Assembly (NCBI GenBank): GCA_016285215.1
Contig: JAEEQI010000001.1
Span: 1-61,511 of the forward strand
Source of the DNA: Bacteroidales bacterium
GTDB taxonomy: Bacteria; Bacteroidota; Bacteroidia; Bacteroidales; UBA932
Reading direction: 5' to 3'
Length of the DNA: 61,511 bases
Numbering within the stretch: position 1 is the stretch's first letter; every line of letters begins with the position of its first letter. The translations under genes and the position numbers were made by a program. The notes beneath the pieces were generated by a model. It saw nothing but the letters and a program-made list of their open reading frames with translations, did no database searches and was not told where the DNA came from. Of this stretch, positions 36,726 to 44,365 are shown one piece after another.

Positions 36726-36736
36726 AGATGCTGTTT

Positions 36737-37249
36737 TTAATTATTCATTGATACAAGATGGAAAGTATTTCCGCCATCCATGGGTGTAAGAATGTAGGAG
36801 GCCTCACTGCCATCCTTAAACCGGGCGGTCATGATAAAACCGTCTCCAACGGGCCTGAACTCATAGTCCTCGGCTTCGGCCGGGTCCATGCTGGAGATCA
36901 GTTGAAGTTGTTGTAGTAATTCCATGGTGCTGGGAGATTCCGTTTCAACCGGCTCCGTTTTCCGGTGAAGGAACACCACGGCAAGGAGAACGGCGGCCAC
37001 ACCCGAAAGGGTCAGGCTCCAGATCCGGATGATCCGCTTGCGCGCGCTGCGTACCATCTGGTCATACTGGTCTCCGGCCTCTTCCAGAGGTTCAGTCTCA
37101 ACAGGGCCGATGATGCCCAAAAGCTCCGCGACTGCCTTTTCCTCTTCTCCCTCGGGAGGGAAGGAGGCGAAAGACTGAGCCAGCAGACGCTCTTCCTCAG
37201 GAGTGGCATCGGCCGATAGATATCTTTCTATCAAGGTTTTGCGATTCAT
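36737..37249 (-). CDS. Probable membrane anti-sigma factor
   Basis: 170 residues, no firm family. The cytosolic N-terminus (LIERYLSADATPEEERLLAQ) is a helical segment common in Bacteroidota anti-sigma proteins. One membrane helix is at about 76-97, followed by a beta-rich periplasmic part. It begins 1 bp after the ECF sigma gene, which is the main reason for the call. Confidence 0.7.
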   Translation of the reverse strand: MNRKTLIERYLSADATPEEERLLAQSFASFPPEGEEEKAVAELLGIIGPVETEPLEEAGDQYDQMVRSARKRIIRIWSLTLSGVAAVLLAVVFLHRKTEPVETESPSTMELLQQLQLISSMDPAEAEDYEFRPVGDGFIMTARFKDGSEASYILTPMDGGNTFHLVSMNN

Positions 37250-37250
37250 A

Positions 37251-37739
37251 TTATTGCTGTAGACTTTTAATCAGTTCTTTTCTGGCTATGGAGATGGAGG
37301 CTTTGATGCTGCCCTTGGGCCGGCCGGTAATGGCCGCTATCTCGTCCAGTGAAAGGCCACTGGCCTTGAGCTGCAGGAGGCGCAGGGTAGCCGACGGGAC
37401 GCTGTTCAGTGCCTGGTTGGCGCGCCGACGGGCTTCGGCCTGCTCTATATGGAGAGTAGCACTCTCGGCCGATGCGAGACTCAGCGGAAGCGGCTCCTGC
37501 CGGGTATTCCGGGCTTTACGCCAGAGGGATACGCAGGCGTTTTTGGTGATGGTGACGGCCCAAGCCTCCGGATTCCGGATATCGGCCCCGCTGCGCCGGG
37601 CCTCCCACAGACGAATCAAGACGTCCTGTACTACGTCTTCCGGGTCTCCTTCCAGGCGCGATGCCCGGAAGAATTTCCGGGTCAGTGCCAGGACCTTCGG
37701 CCTTACTTCTGCCAACTCTATTTCCAGCGTGTTTTCCAT
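37251..37739 (-). CDS. ECF RNA polymerase sigma factor
   Basis: 162 residues from the ATG at 37739; an upstream in-frame ATG at 37793 would add 18 residues not typical of the family. Sigma-2 includes DPEDVVQDVLIRLWEAR and PEAWAVTITKNACVSLWR. The sigma-4 HTH is LSLDEIAAITGRPKGSIKASISIARKEL. It is first in the operon with the anti-sigma and plug-like genes. No convincing -7 box is seen upstream, so it may use its own sigma specificity. Confidence 0.9.
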   Translation of the reverse strand: MENTLEIELAEVRPKVLALTRKFFRASRLEGDPEDVVQDVLIRLWEARRSGADIRNPEAWAVTITKNACVSLWRKARNTRQEPLPLSLASAESATLHIEQAEARRRANQALNSVPSATLRLLQLKASGLSLDEIAAITGRPKGSIKASISIARKELIKSLQQ

Positions 37740-37893
37740 ACTCTGCCCTATCAGACGCAAAAATCGTGAAAAGTTAATCACAATTTTCCCCACCAGTGAA
37801 GAAATTTGGAGATTTGCTCTGGGACATACCGGGTTGTAGTTCTCAGAAACCGGAAGGCTTGGGCTTTTTGTTCCCAGGGCCAGGAGGCCTTCC

Positions 37894-37968
37894 TACACAA
37901 ATCCTCCTCCGCATTTTACGGAGGAGGATTTGTGTAATTGTCAGTAACTAAGGTAGTTACATTTCACG
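37894..37968. repeat. Palindromic repeat copy 3, inverted and truncated
   Basis: In opposite orientation to copies 1 and 2. The complete conserved arm is on the right (ends CATTTCACG at 37968) and, reverse-complemented, aligns over 50 nt with the left arms of copies 1 and 2. The central stem ACACAAATCCTCCTCCG (37895-37911) is intact, but the other arm has lost similarity beyond it. Confidence 0.88.
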
Positions 37969-37985
37969 CCGCAACGGGCAAACAC

Positions 37986-38792
37986 CTATGCTTTACGGCC
38001 GGTGAAGTGGTTCATCACGGTGTAGAGGCCGCAGATGTCTCCGAACACGAAATTGAACCAGCGGTAAGGGAAGATACCCTGCATGAGTCGGATGAAGTGG
38101 GAGGGGAAGTTGATGCCGCGGTAGCCCAGGTTCCATTCGATGGCGCGGAGGGTCTTCCGGGCCACTTCCTCCGGCGGCAGGATGCGGAAGAAGGAGTGGA
38201 TGCCGTCAAACATACCCGTATTGATAAAGTATGGGGCTATGGTGGTGACTTTCACGGGGCTCTTCTCCCGGCCCAGTTCTATCCTCAGGCTCTCGCTCCA
38301 GCCAATGGCGGCCCACTTGGAAGCGGCATACAGCGACATCTTGGGAAGGGCCAGCATACCGGCCGAAGAAGTGATGTTGCAGATATGGCCGGTGCCGCGC
38401 TCCTGCATATCCTTGAGGAAGCGGAGGGTCACAAACATAGCACCCTTGGTGTTGATGTCGAAGGTACGGTTGATGTCCTTGTCGGTCTGCTCGGCAAACA
38501 CCTTGTTGTTGGTGATGATGCCGGCGTTGTTGATGAGGATGTCCACGGGTCCGCAGGCAGCCTTGGTGGCTTCAGCAGCAGCGTCAATGGATTCGGGGCT
38601 GGAGATATCGGCCTTGTGTCCATAGACCTTGCCCAGGGCCGAAAGCTCTTTCACCGTGGCGGCGATGGCTTCTTCGTTGATGTCCCAGATGATTACCTCT
38701 TTGGCGCCTTTTTCCAGGCAGCGCCGGGCCATGATTTTCCCAATCCCGGAGCAGGCACCGGTGATGAGAACGGTTTTATTTTGTATTTTCAT
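37986..38792 (-). CDS. Short-chain dehydrogenase/reductase
   Basis: A 268-residue NAD(P)-dependent classical SDR. The cofactor motif is TGACSGIG (11-18), NNAG is present in LINNAGI, and the catalytic triad is the Ser in ITSSAG with YAASK. The C-terminal ~60 residues (PSHFIRLMQGIFPYRWFNFVFGD) resemble SDRs acting on lipid-like substrates. It follows the aldehyde dehydrogenase gene by 10 bp in the same transcript, suggesting alcohol/aldehyde conversion in series. Substrate unknown. Confidence 0.92.
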   Translation of the reverse strand: MKIQNKTVLITGACSGIGKIMARRCLEKGAKEVIIWDINEEAIAATVKELSALGKVYGHKADISSPESIDAAAEATKAACGPVDILINNAGIITNNKVFAEQTDKDINRTFDINTKGAMFVTLRFLKDMQERGTGHICNITSSAGMLALPKMSLYAASKWAAIGWSESLRIELGREKSPVKVTTIAPYFINTGMFDGIHSFFRILPPEEVARKTLRAIEWNLGYRGINFPSHFIRLMQGIFPYRWFNFVFGDICGLYTVMNHFTGRKA

Positions 38793-38802
38793 TGTTCAGG
38801 TT

Positions 38803-40200
38803 TTAGTCTGCGCTCAGCATGAGCATTTTTTTGATGATGCCAAACAGGCCGTAAGGCATGTAGCGGAATTTCAGATCAATCCAGGTGGGGCTCTTGATCA
38901 CGGCACGCTCGTGGCTGAAGGCCAGGAAGCTACGCTCGCTGTGGTAGCTGCCCATACCGGAATTGCCTACGCCGCCAAAGGGCACCTTGCTGTTGGCAAT
39001 GTGCATAATGGTGTCGTTGATGCAGGCGCCACCGGACGTAGTCTGGCCGATAATATCCCAGCCATCGGCCCCCTTTCCAAAATAATAGAAGGCCAGGGGC
39101 TTCTCGCGGCCGTTGACAAACTTCACCACCTCTGAACGGTCCTTGAACGTCATGATGGGGAAGATAGGGCCGAAGATTTCCTCCTGCATCACGGGCGCAT
39201 CGGGAGATACGCCTTCCAGCAGGGTGGGCTCAATCCAGAGGTTTTCCTTGTTGGAATGGCCCCCGGCAATGACGGTGCCGTCTTTCAGATAGCCGGTCAG
39301 GCGGTCGAAGGCGCTTTCCTTTACAATATGGACAAACTTGTCGGAGGTCTCGGTACCATTAGGATAGAGGCCGGCGAGTTCTTTCTTGAAGGCTTCCACA
39401 AAGGCGTCCTTGATGTCCTCGTGCAGGAAGAGGTAGTCGGGGGCTATGCACGTCTGGCCGCTGTTGAGGCACTTGCCCCAGGCAATGCGGCGGGCAGCGA
39501 TGGTGAGGTTGGCGTCCTTGTCCACGATGCACGGGCTCTTGCCGCCCAGTTCCAGGACCATGGGGGTGAGGTATTTGGCCTGCGCTTCCATGGCGATGCG
39601 TCCCAGGGACGGGCTGCCGGTGAGGAACACCAGGTCGTAGCGGTGCCGGAAGAGTTCTCCGTTCACCAGGCGGTTGCCCTGTACCACGGCCACGTATTCT
39701 TCGGGGAAGGTGTCGCCAATGAACTGCTCTATAACCTTGGATACGGTGGGAACGTACGGGGAGGGTTTGAGCAGGGCCGTGCAGCCGGCTGCGATAGCAC
39801 CCACCAGGGGGTTCAGCATCAGCTGGACGGGGTAGTTCCAGGGGCTCACGATGAGGGTGCAGCCCAGCGGTTCACGGACGATGTAGCTGGAAGAAGGGAG
39901 TACGGTAAGGGGCGTTCCCTTGCGCTGGCGGCGGGCCCATTTGCCCACCTTGCGGATGGCTTCTCCAATCTCTCCGTACACCAGGCCCAGTTCGGTCATG
40001 AAGGCCTCTTCGTAGCTCTTGTGCAGGTCCTGCCACAGGGCGTCGCACAGCGGCTTTTCCCATTTGGCCAGTCCCTTGTTGAAGTTCTTTAATTGCTGTT
40101 TGCGCCACTTGATGTCCCGAGTGGTACCGGTGGCGAAGAAGGCTCTCTGCTTGAGGACAATCTCCTCAATTCTTTCCGGAGTTGTATTTTCCAGTGCCAT
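38803..40200 (-). CDS. Aldehyde dehydrogenase, class 3-like
   Basis: A 465-residue NAD(P)-dependent ALDH. The active Glu region is LELGGKSPCIV and the nucleophilic Cys is in NSGQTCIAPDYL. The C-terminal PFGGVGNSGMGSYHSERSF is typical of ALDH3/coniferyl-aldehyde-type enzymes. The family N-terminus and a -7 box at 40220-40227 support the ATG at 40200 and exclude the extension to 40338. It is followed by an SDR; the upstream gene is a sensor-AraC regulator. Confidence 0.94.
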   Translation of the reverse strand: MALENTTPERIEEIVLKQRAFFATGTTRDIKWRKQQLKNFNKGLAKWEKPLCDALWQDLHKSYEEAFMTELGLVYGEIGEAIRKVGKWARRQRKGTPLTVLPSSSYIVREPLGCTLIVSPWNYPVQLMLNPLVGAIAAGCTALLKPSPYVPTVSKVIEQFIGDTFPEEYVAVVQGNRLVNGELFRHRYDLVFLTGSPSLGRIAMEAQAKYLTPMVLELGGKSPCIVDKDANLTIAARRIAWGKCLNSGQTCIAPDYLFLHEDIKDAFVEAFKKELAGLYPNGTETSDKFVHIVKESAFDRLTGYLKDGTVIAGGHSNKENLWIEPTLLEGVSPDAPVMQEEIFGPIFPIMTFKDRSEVVKFVNGREKPLAFYYFGKGADGWDIIGQTTSGGACINDTIMHIANSKVPFGGVGNSGMGSYHSERSFLAFSHERAVIKSPTWIDLKFRYMPYGLFGIIKKMLMLSAD

Positions 40201-40219
40201 AGTATAGATTTTAGTGGCA

Positions 40220-40227
40220 CAAAGATA
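40220..40227 (-). promoter_or_regulatory. -7 box of the ALDH-SDR operon
   Basis: TATCTTTG on the minus strand, 19 nt before the ALDH ATG. It lies between the regulator gene stop (40238) and the ALDH start, so ALDH-SDR can be transcribed separately from the regulator. Confidence 0.65.
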
Positions 40228-40237
40228 CAAAAATTTT

Positions 40238-41803
40238 TTAAGAACCCTGTTTCTCCCGCCACTCCGTAGGCGTGAGACCGGTCTCGGTGCGGAAGGCGCG
40301 GAAGAAAGAATTCTCGCTGGCAAAACCCGCCTCCTCACTAATCACGGACAGTTTTTTCTCGGGATGCTGCCGCATTTGCTCCTGCGCATAGCGAACACGG
40401 TAGGCCGTCACGAAGCGCGGGAAAGACATCCCCAGCCCGCTGTTCAGGGTGGCCGATATATAGGTGGTGTTGGTATGCAGCAGCGTGGCGATGTCGGCGA
40501 TGCGAAGGTCCTTCTTTCGGAAGAGCTGCTCCTCCTCCATCAGGCGGACGATCTGGTTCTCTAGGTCGATGAATTCTTTCTCGGAACCGGCCTGGGCCGA
40601 TGCTTTCCTGCGACTCAGATACCAGCCCAGAAGACAAAGAAGTAGGGCGAAAAGGCTGCCGACGGCCAATCCCAGCCAGTAGGATACGCTGCGCGGTCGG
40701 TCCCCTTGCGTGTAGCACAGGAGTACCGTGCCTTGCGCGTCGTAGGAATCGGCCCTTACGCCACCGGCAAGAAGCACTTGCCCGCCGGAAAGCGCCAGGA
40801 CTTCGGCCTTGTAGGGAAGGTCTTCCAGGGGCTCGCTGTAGAACACCTGCACCGCAGCGGGAGATTCTCCGTAGCCGATGCTCAGCAGGTATAGCCTACC
40901 CTGGGCATCCCGCCCCTGTTTCCAGGCGCTCTGTGCGGTGGTGTCCACGGCCAGCCCGTACTGCCAGTCGATGGCGCCCCAGGGCCCTTCCTGGGGAATG
41001 GGATGGGCGGTCTCTAGCAGCTCAAAGGTGCCGTTGTCCAACTTTAGGAAGGATAGAGCGTCCTGCTTCCGGACAGGAATCAAATAACGATATTCACCAA
41101 GGATATAATGCTCAGGCGGGTTGGGCATGGCGCCGTTCTCAGTGACCCATTCCTGCAGGAGGGGCTCCTGGAATGGTTCTCCGATGAGTTGCTCTACCCA
41201 ACTGCCTTCCAGCGGATTCCCGTAATGGTCCGTTGCGCCAAAGATGTAGACGTTGTCTGGGGCCACTTGCAGCAGGTAGGGTAGATTTCGGGGCTGGAGG
41301 GGTTTGAGCGTAGTAAACGGCTCTCCCGCCGTGCTGCATTCCAGGGCGTCCGGCCCGTACCAGTTGCCGGCCACCAGGATGCGCCCGTCGGCCATCTCCA
41401 GGGCGGTGGCGTGGGTGCGCTTGTTGTCCAGGATGGGAAGGGAGGAAAAGCTGTGCGAGGCGGGATGATACACTTCCACGCCCCAGGTCTGGCCCACGCC
41501 AAAGGCCTCGGCGTACCCGCCGCCTGTGAGGATGTCGCCGCTATTTAGCTTGGTGGAAAAGCCAGCGTCGTGCGGGTACAGGGTATTCACCGTGTGCCAC
41601 TTGCCGCCGCGGTAATACTCGGCCGTGGCGGTGGGGACAAAGCCCACAGTGTGCCCGCCAATCACCGTGTACTCACCGCCTGCATAGTGCAGACTGTGCG
41701 CCTGCCGGGGGATGTTCAACTCCGGCAACCGCTCCACCTCCATGGGGGTGAAGGACACGCCTTTGACGGCAATGGATAGGGCAACAAGCAGCAGCAGGTT
41801 CAT
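40238..41803 (-). CDS. Membrane-bound kelch-like sensor with AraC DNA-binding domain
   Basis: 521 residues: signal peptide (1-16), a periplasmic beta-propeller with kelch-like repeats (about 20-360; GGEYTVIGGHTVGF, GRILVAGNWYG, GQVLLAGGV), one membrane helix (about 374-396), then a cytosolic AraC HTH (about 425-521; IADIATLLHTNTTYISATL and LSVISEEAGFASENSFFRAF). Like the 962-residue protein at 15934, it has no kinase or receiver, so sensing and DNA binding sit in one chain. It lies directly upstream of the ALDH-SDR operon, a plausible target. The -7 box is only 4 nt from its ATG. Confidence 0.88.
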   Translation of the reverse strand: MNLLLLVALSIAVKGVSFTPMEVERLPELNIPRQAHSLHYAGGEYTVIGGHTVGFVPTATAEYYRGGKWHTVNTLYPHDAGFSTKLNSGDILTGGGYAEAFGVGQTWGVEVYHPASHSFSSLPILDNKRTHATALEMADGRILVAGNWYGPDALECSTAGEPFTTLKPLQPRNLPYLLQVAPDNVYIFGATDHYGNPLEGSWVEQLIGEPFQEPLLQEWVTENGAMPNPPEHYILGEYRYLIPVRKQDALSFLKLDNGTFELLETAHPIPQEGPWGAIDWQYGLAVDTTAQSAWKQGRDAQGRLYLLSIGYGESPAAVQVFYSEPLEDLPYKAEVLALSGGQVLLAGGVRADSYDAQGTVLLCYTQGDRPRSVSYWLGLAVGSLFALLLCLLGWYLSRRKASAQAGSEKEFIDLENQIVRLMEEEQLFRKKDLRIADIATLLHTNTTYISATLNSGLGMSFPRFVTAYRVRYAQEQMRQHPEKKLSVISEEAGFASENSFFRAFRTETGLTPTEWREKQGS

Positions 41804-41807
41804 GCTG

Positions 41808-41815
41808 CAAAGATA
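41808..41815 (-). promoter_or_regulatory. -7 box of the kelch-AraC regulator
   Basis: TATCTTTG on the minus strand with 4 nt between box and ATG (41803). The transcript would start at or within a few nt of the start codon, implying a leaderless mRNA. Confidence 0.6.
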
Positions 41816-41822
41816 GTATAAA

Positions 41823-42395
41823 TCAATTATATGTTGGACCTATCTTCGAATCCTTCACGTAATGAGCCCTAAGACAATCCCAATATATCCATTGCCCCTT
41901 ACTGTTCTTGGTGCGGGACAGCTCTACGGCAGTCCCATCTTCTCCAAAACGGTATAAATAGCCGGCCTTGTCCTGATAGATATCTATCCACATAAAGTTG
42001 TCGAACCACTCGCAGCTCTCTTTCTTTGTATTGTCGGTGAAAAAATAGCATTCAAACACCGAGTATCCTAGCTCTTCCCTCAACAGGTTACAAGAAGCCT
42101 TATTATCCCCGATGGGCAATTTAGGTACATAATATTTTACAATCCTCTTTTTTGAACTTTCATCCCATCTTTCTTCTGCAATAAAACGTACATATTGTTG
42201 TAACCATGTTACCCCGTTTTCTTTGAAGGGACCATCTGTAGTAATAGCAATACTTTGTGCGACTTCACCGTTGAACATCTCGTCAACTTGATATAGTTTA
42301 GCCGTGTAACTACCCTCTAATATACCAGCGGGTTCGCAGGAAAACAGAACCGACATTGCCGCAAGGGACACAAAAAAAAGAAAGAATTTACGCAT
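41823..42395 (-). CDS. Hypothetical lipoprotein
   Basis: 190 residues, not recognized. The signal peptide ends in SVLFSC followed by EPAG, a lipobox. The mature part is beta-rich with several aromatics (YYVPKLPIGDN, WFDNFMWIDIYQD). It is read from a -7 box at 42418-42425. AT content is higher than in neighbours, which may mean later acquisition. No functional context. Confidence 0.75.
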   Translation of the reverse strand: MRKFFLFFVSLAAMSVLFSCEPAGILEGSYTAKLYQVDEMFNGEVAQSIAITTDGPFKENGVTWLQQYVRFIAEERWDESSKKRIVKYYVPKLPIGDNKASCNLLREELGYSVFECYFFTDNTKKESCEWFDNFMWIDIYQDKAGYLYRFGEDGTAVELSRTKNSKGQWIYWDCLRAHYVKDSKIGPTYN

Positions 42396-42417
42396 AGCAC
42401 TTTGATTTTGGTTAGGT

Positions 42418-42425
42418 CAAAGATA
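42418..42425 (-). promoter_or_regulatory. -7 box of the hypothetical lipoprotein
   Basis: TATCTTTG on the minus strand, 22 nt before the ATG at 42395. Confidence 0.6.
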
Positions 42426-42547
42426 AGCCCTAAGAGGCCGCGTCCCACCCACAATTCTTAGAATCTTACTCTCATTTTCTATAATGGAATCCCCATCCTG
42501 CTCTACTCCCTGCGTTTTAGCCGCGCCGGAGAAATCATAGTTTTGTG

Positions 42548-42555
42548 TATCTTTG
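42548..42555 (+). promoter_or_regulatory. -7 box of the nitroreductase gene
   Basis: TATCTTTG with 7 nt between box and ATG (42563). The transcript would have almost no 5' leader. Confidence 0.6.
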
Positions 42556-42562
42556 TACCGTT

Positions 42563-43192
42563 ATGGCCGATAATTATTTGGAAAAGCGGGCCGAAGAGCT
42601 CCGCAATCAGCGCCCCAAAGTGGTGCGCAACCATCCCTCGCTGGAAAGTCTTCTCAAGCGCAACCGCAGCTACCGCGGCTACGACGCTTCCCGTGTAGTC
42701 ACTGAGGAAGACCTCCTGAAAATGCTGGAAGTGGTTCCCTGGGTGGCTTCCGGAATGAACGCCCAGCCGCTTCGCTTCAAGCTGGTGACCGGGGCCGATG
42801 CCACCCGCGTGCACCCGCTCGTCAAGTTGGGGGCCGCCCTCCCTCAGGAGCACCTCCCGCATGCCGGCGAAGAACCTTCGGCCTATATTGTGGTGTGCTC
42901 TACTGCCCCCGAGAACCGGGTGGTGGATATGGACCTGGGCATTGCCGCCCAAAGCATCCTTCTGCGTGCGGTTGAACTGGGCCTTGGCGGCATCTTCATC
43001 CTCAACTTCAAGGCCTCTGAACTGGCGGCCGCCCTGCAGCTGCCGCTGCAGCCCCTGGCCGTTATCGGCATCGGCAAGCCCTCCGAGCGCATTTTCCTGG
43101 TAGACGCCAAGCCCGGAGACTCCCTGGACTATTACCGCAAAGACGGCGTCCACTTTGTCCCCAAACTGCCGGTGAAGGATCTGCTGCTCTAG
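42563..43192 (+). CDS. Nitroreductase-family flavoprotein
   Basis: A 209-residue FMN-dependent NAD(P)H oxidoreductase. The N-terminal FMN site is LLKRNRSYRGYD; PWVASGMNAQPLRFKLV, DLGIAAQSILLRAVELGLGG and the C-terminal IGIGKPSE are typical of the family. The ATG at 42563 is preferred over one at 42545 because the -7 box overlaps the earlier one. It may reduce quinones, nitro compounds or an unknown substrate. Confidence 0.9.
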   Translation: MADNYLEKRAEELRNQRPKVVRNHPSLESLLKRNRSYRGYDASRVVTEEDLLKMLEVVPWVASGMNAQPLRFKLVTGADATRVHPLVKLGAALPQEHLPHAGEEPSAYIVVCSTAPENRVVDMDLGIAAQSILLRAVELGLGGIFILNFKASELAAALQLPLQPLAVIGIGKPSERIFLVDAKPGDSLDYYRKDGVHFVPKLPVKDLLL

Positions 43193-43301
43193 AGGCGAAT
43201 CTTTGTTTCGCTTTTACAAAGTTTTGTTGCTTTTTGACCTTATTTCTGTCATTAAGGTCTAATTTTGCTGCGGTATAACGAGGAGGAATTGCTCCTAAAT
43301 T

Positions 43302-43320
43302 GTTATTTTTGTAAAATAAC
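43302..43320 (+). promoter_or_regulatory. Perfect palindrome over a -7 box upstream of the small-peptide operon
   Basis: GTTATTTT-TGT-AAAATAAC is a perfect 8-bp inverted repeat with a 3-nt centre. It contains TATTTTTG (43304-43311), a fit to TAnnTTTG, 37 nt before the ATG at 43349. Another box, TAATTTTG, lies at 43260-43267. Operator function is inferred. Confidence 0.55.
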
Positions 43321-43348
43321 CAAGGAAAACACTAAAAGCAACCGAACT

Positions 43349-43507
43349 ATGAAAAAAAGAGAATACTTGCCATACGAGTCTCCGCAGACCACCGTTGTGG
43401 AACTCAAAATGGACAGTGCCTTGCTGCAAGCCAGTGTGCAGGATTACATTGAGGGAGGGAACGAAACGTGGGTGACCCCCGGGGAAGAAGACGGGATATT
43501 TTTCTAG
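43349..43507 (+). CDS. Small 52-residue protein
   Basis: MKKREYLPYESPQTTVVELKM resembles the short Bacteroidota proteins (about 50-80 residues) encoded just before fimbrillin-type or repeat surface proteins; no function is known. The ATG at 43349 follows the promoter; an ORF start at 43265 would precede it. It has no signal peptide and an acidic C-terminus. The next gene starts 12 bp downstream, so it is the leader gene of a three-gene operon. Confidence 0.65.
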   Translation: MKKREYLPYESPQTTVVELKMDSALLQASVQDYIEGGNETWVTPGEEDGIFF

Positions 43508-43519
43508 GAGGGTAGAGCT

Positions 43520-44350
43520 ATGAGAAAGATTTGTTATGCACCTTGGGCCGTCCTTCTGATGACCGGCCTCATCGGCCTCTCCTGCAGCCGCCTGGACGAA
43601 ATCCCCCAGAACGAGGCTCCGGAAACCCCGGAAAAGACATTCTATACCCTCATCATCAAGGCCGACAAGGAGGCCCCTACCAAAGCTTTGGAAGATATGG
43701 GAACCACCCTGAAGTCCACCTGGACGGCAGGGGATGAAGTGACCGTTTACGGCCCCGGCAACCAGATCCTGGGAACCCTTACCGCCTCCACCGGCGGCTC
43801 CGGCTCCACCACTTTGGAGGGAGATTTGACGGAAGCTCCCAAGGTGGGAGATGTCCTCACGTTGAAGCTCCGCTCAGACAGCTATCTTACCCAGAAAGGA
43901 ACGCTGGATTATATCGCCGCCAATTGTGACTATGCCCTTGCAACGGCTACGGTAGAGACGGTTTCGGGGAAGCAAATAACCACCACCCCCGCCTCGTTTG
44001 TGAGCCAGCAGGCCATTGTGAAGCTCACCATCCAGGACGCCGGAGGAAATGCCCTTGCCGTTTCTCAGCTGCTGCTGAACAGCGGCGGCAGAACCTATAC
44101 CGTCACTCCGGATTCGGCCATCAGCACCGTGTATGTGGCTCTTTCGGCCTTCTCCAACCAAACCGTTACCCTGTCCGCCACGACGGGGACCTCTTATTAC
44201 GACCTTTCCAAGGCAGATGTCACTTTTGAAAACGGCAAGTTCTACACCATTACGGCCCGGCTCGGAAAGCAGCCGGTGAGTAGCATTACAATGGATGGAG
44301 GCGCTGTGAAATTCCTCTACGGCGGCACCCCGGCCAGCGAGGCCCTCTGA
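43520..44350 (+). CDS. Fimbrillin-like lipoprotein
   Basis: A 276-residue lipoprotein (signal ends LIGLSC). The mature region has FYTLIIKADKEAPTKAL, TWTAGDEVTVYG and later beta-strand pairs such as VKLTIQDAGGNALAVSQL. This matches the two-beta-sandwich layout of Bacteroidetes fimbrillin/Mfa-type proteins. Between the small peptide and the large repeat protein, it probably belongs to a surface structure. Family call moderate; role inferred. Confidence 0.7.
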   Translation: MRKICYAPWAVLLMTGLIGLSCSRLDEIPQNEAPETPEKTFYTLIIKADKEAPTKALEDMGTTLKSTWTAGDEVTVYGPGNQILGTLTASTGGSGSTTLEGDLTEAPKVGDVLTLKLRSDSYLTQKGTLDYIAANCDYALATATVETVSGKQITTTPASFVSQQAIVKLTIQDAGGNALAVSQLLLNSGGRTYTVTPDSAISTVYVALSAFSNQTVTLSATTGTSYYDLSKADVTFENGKFYTITARLGKQPVSSITMDGGAVKFLYGGTPASEAL

Positions 44351-44365
44351 TGAACTTAACTTAAG

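Noticed and set aside
40201..40338. N-terminal extension of the aldehyde dehydrogenase
   Set aside because: It overlaps the regulator gene and contains the promoter -7 box at 40220-40227; the family start is at 40200.
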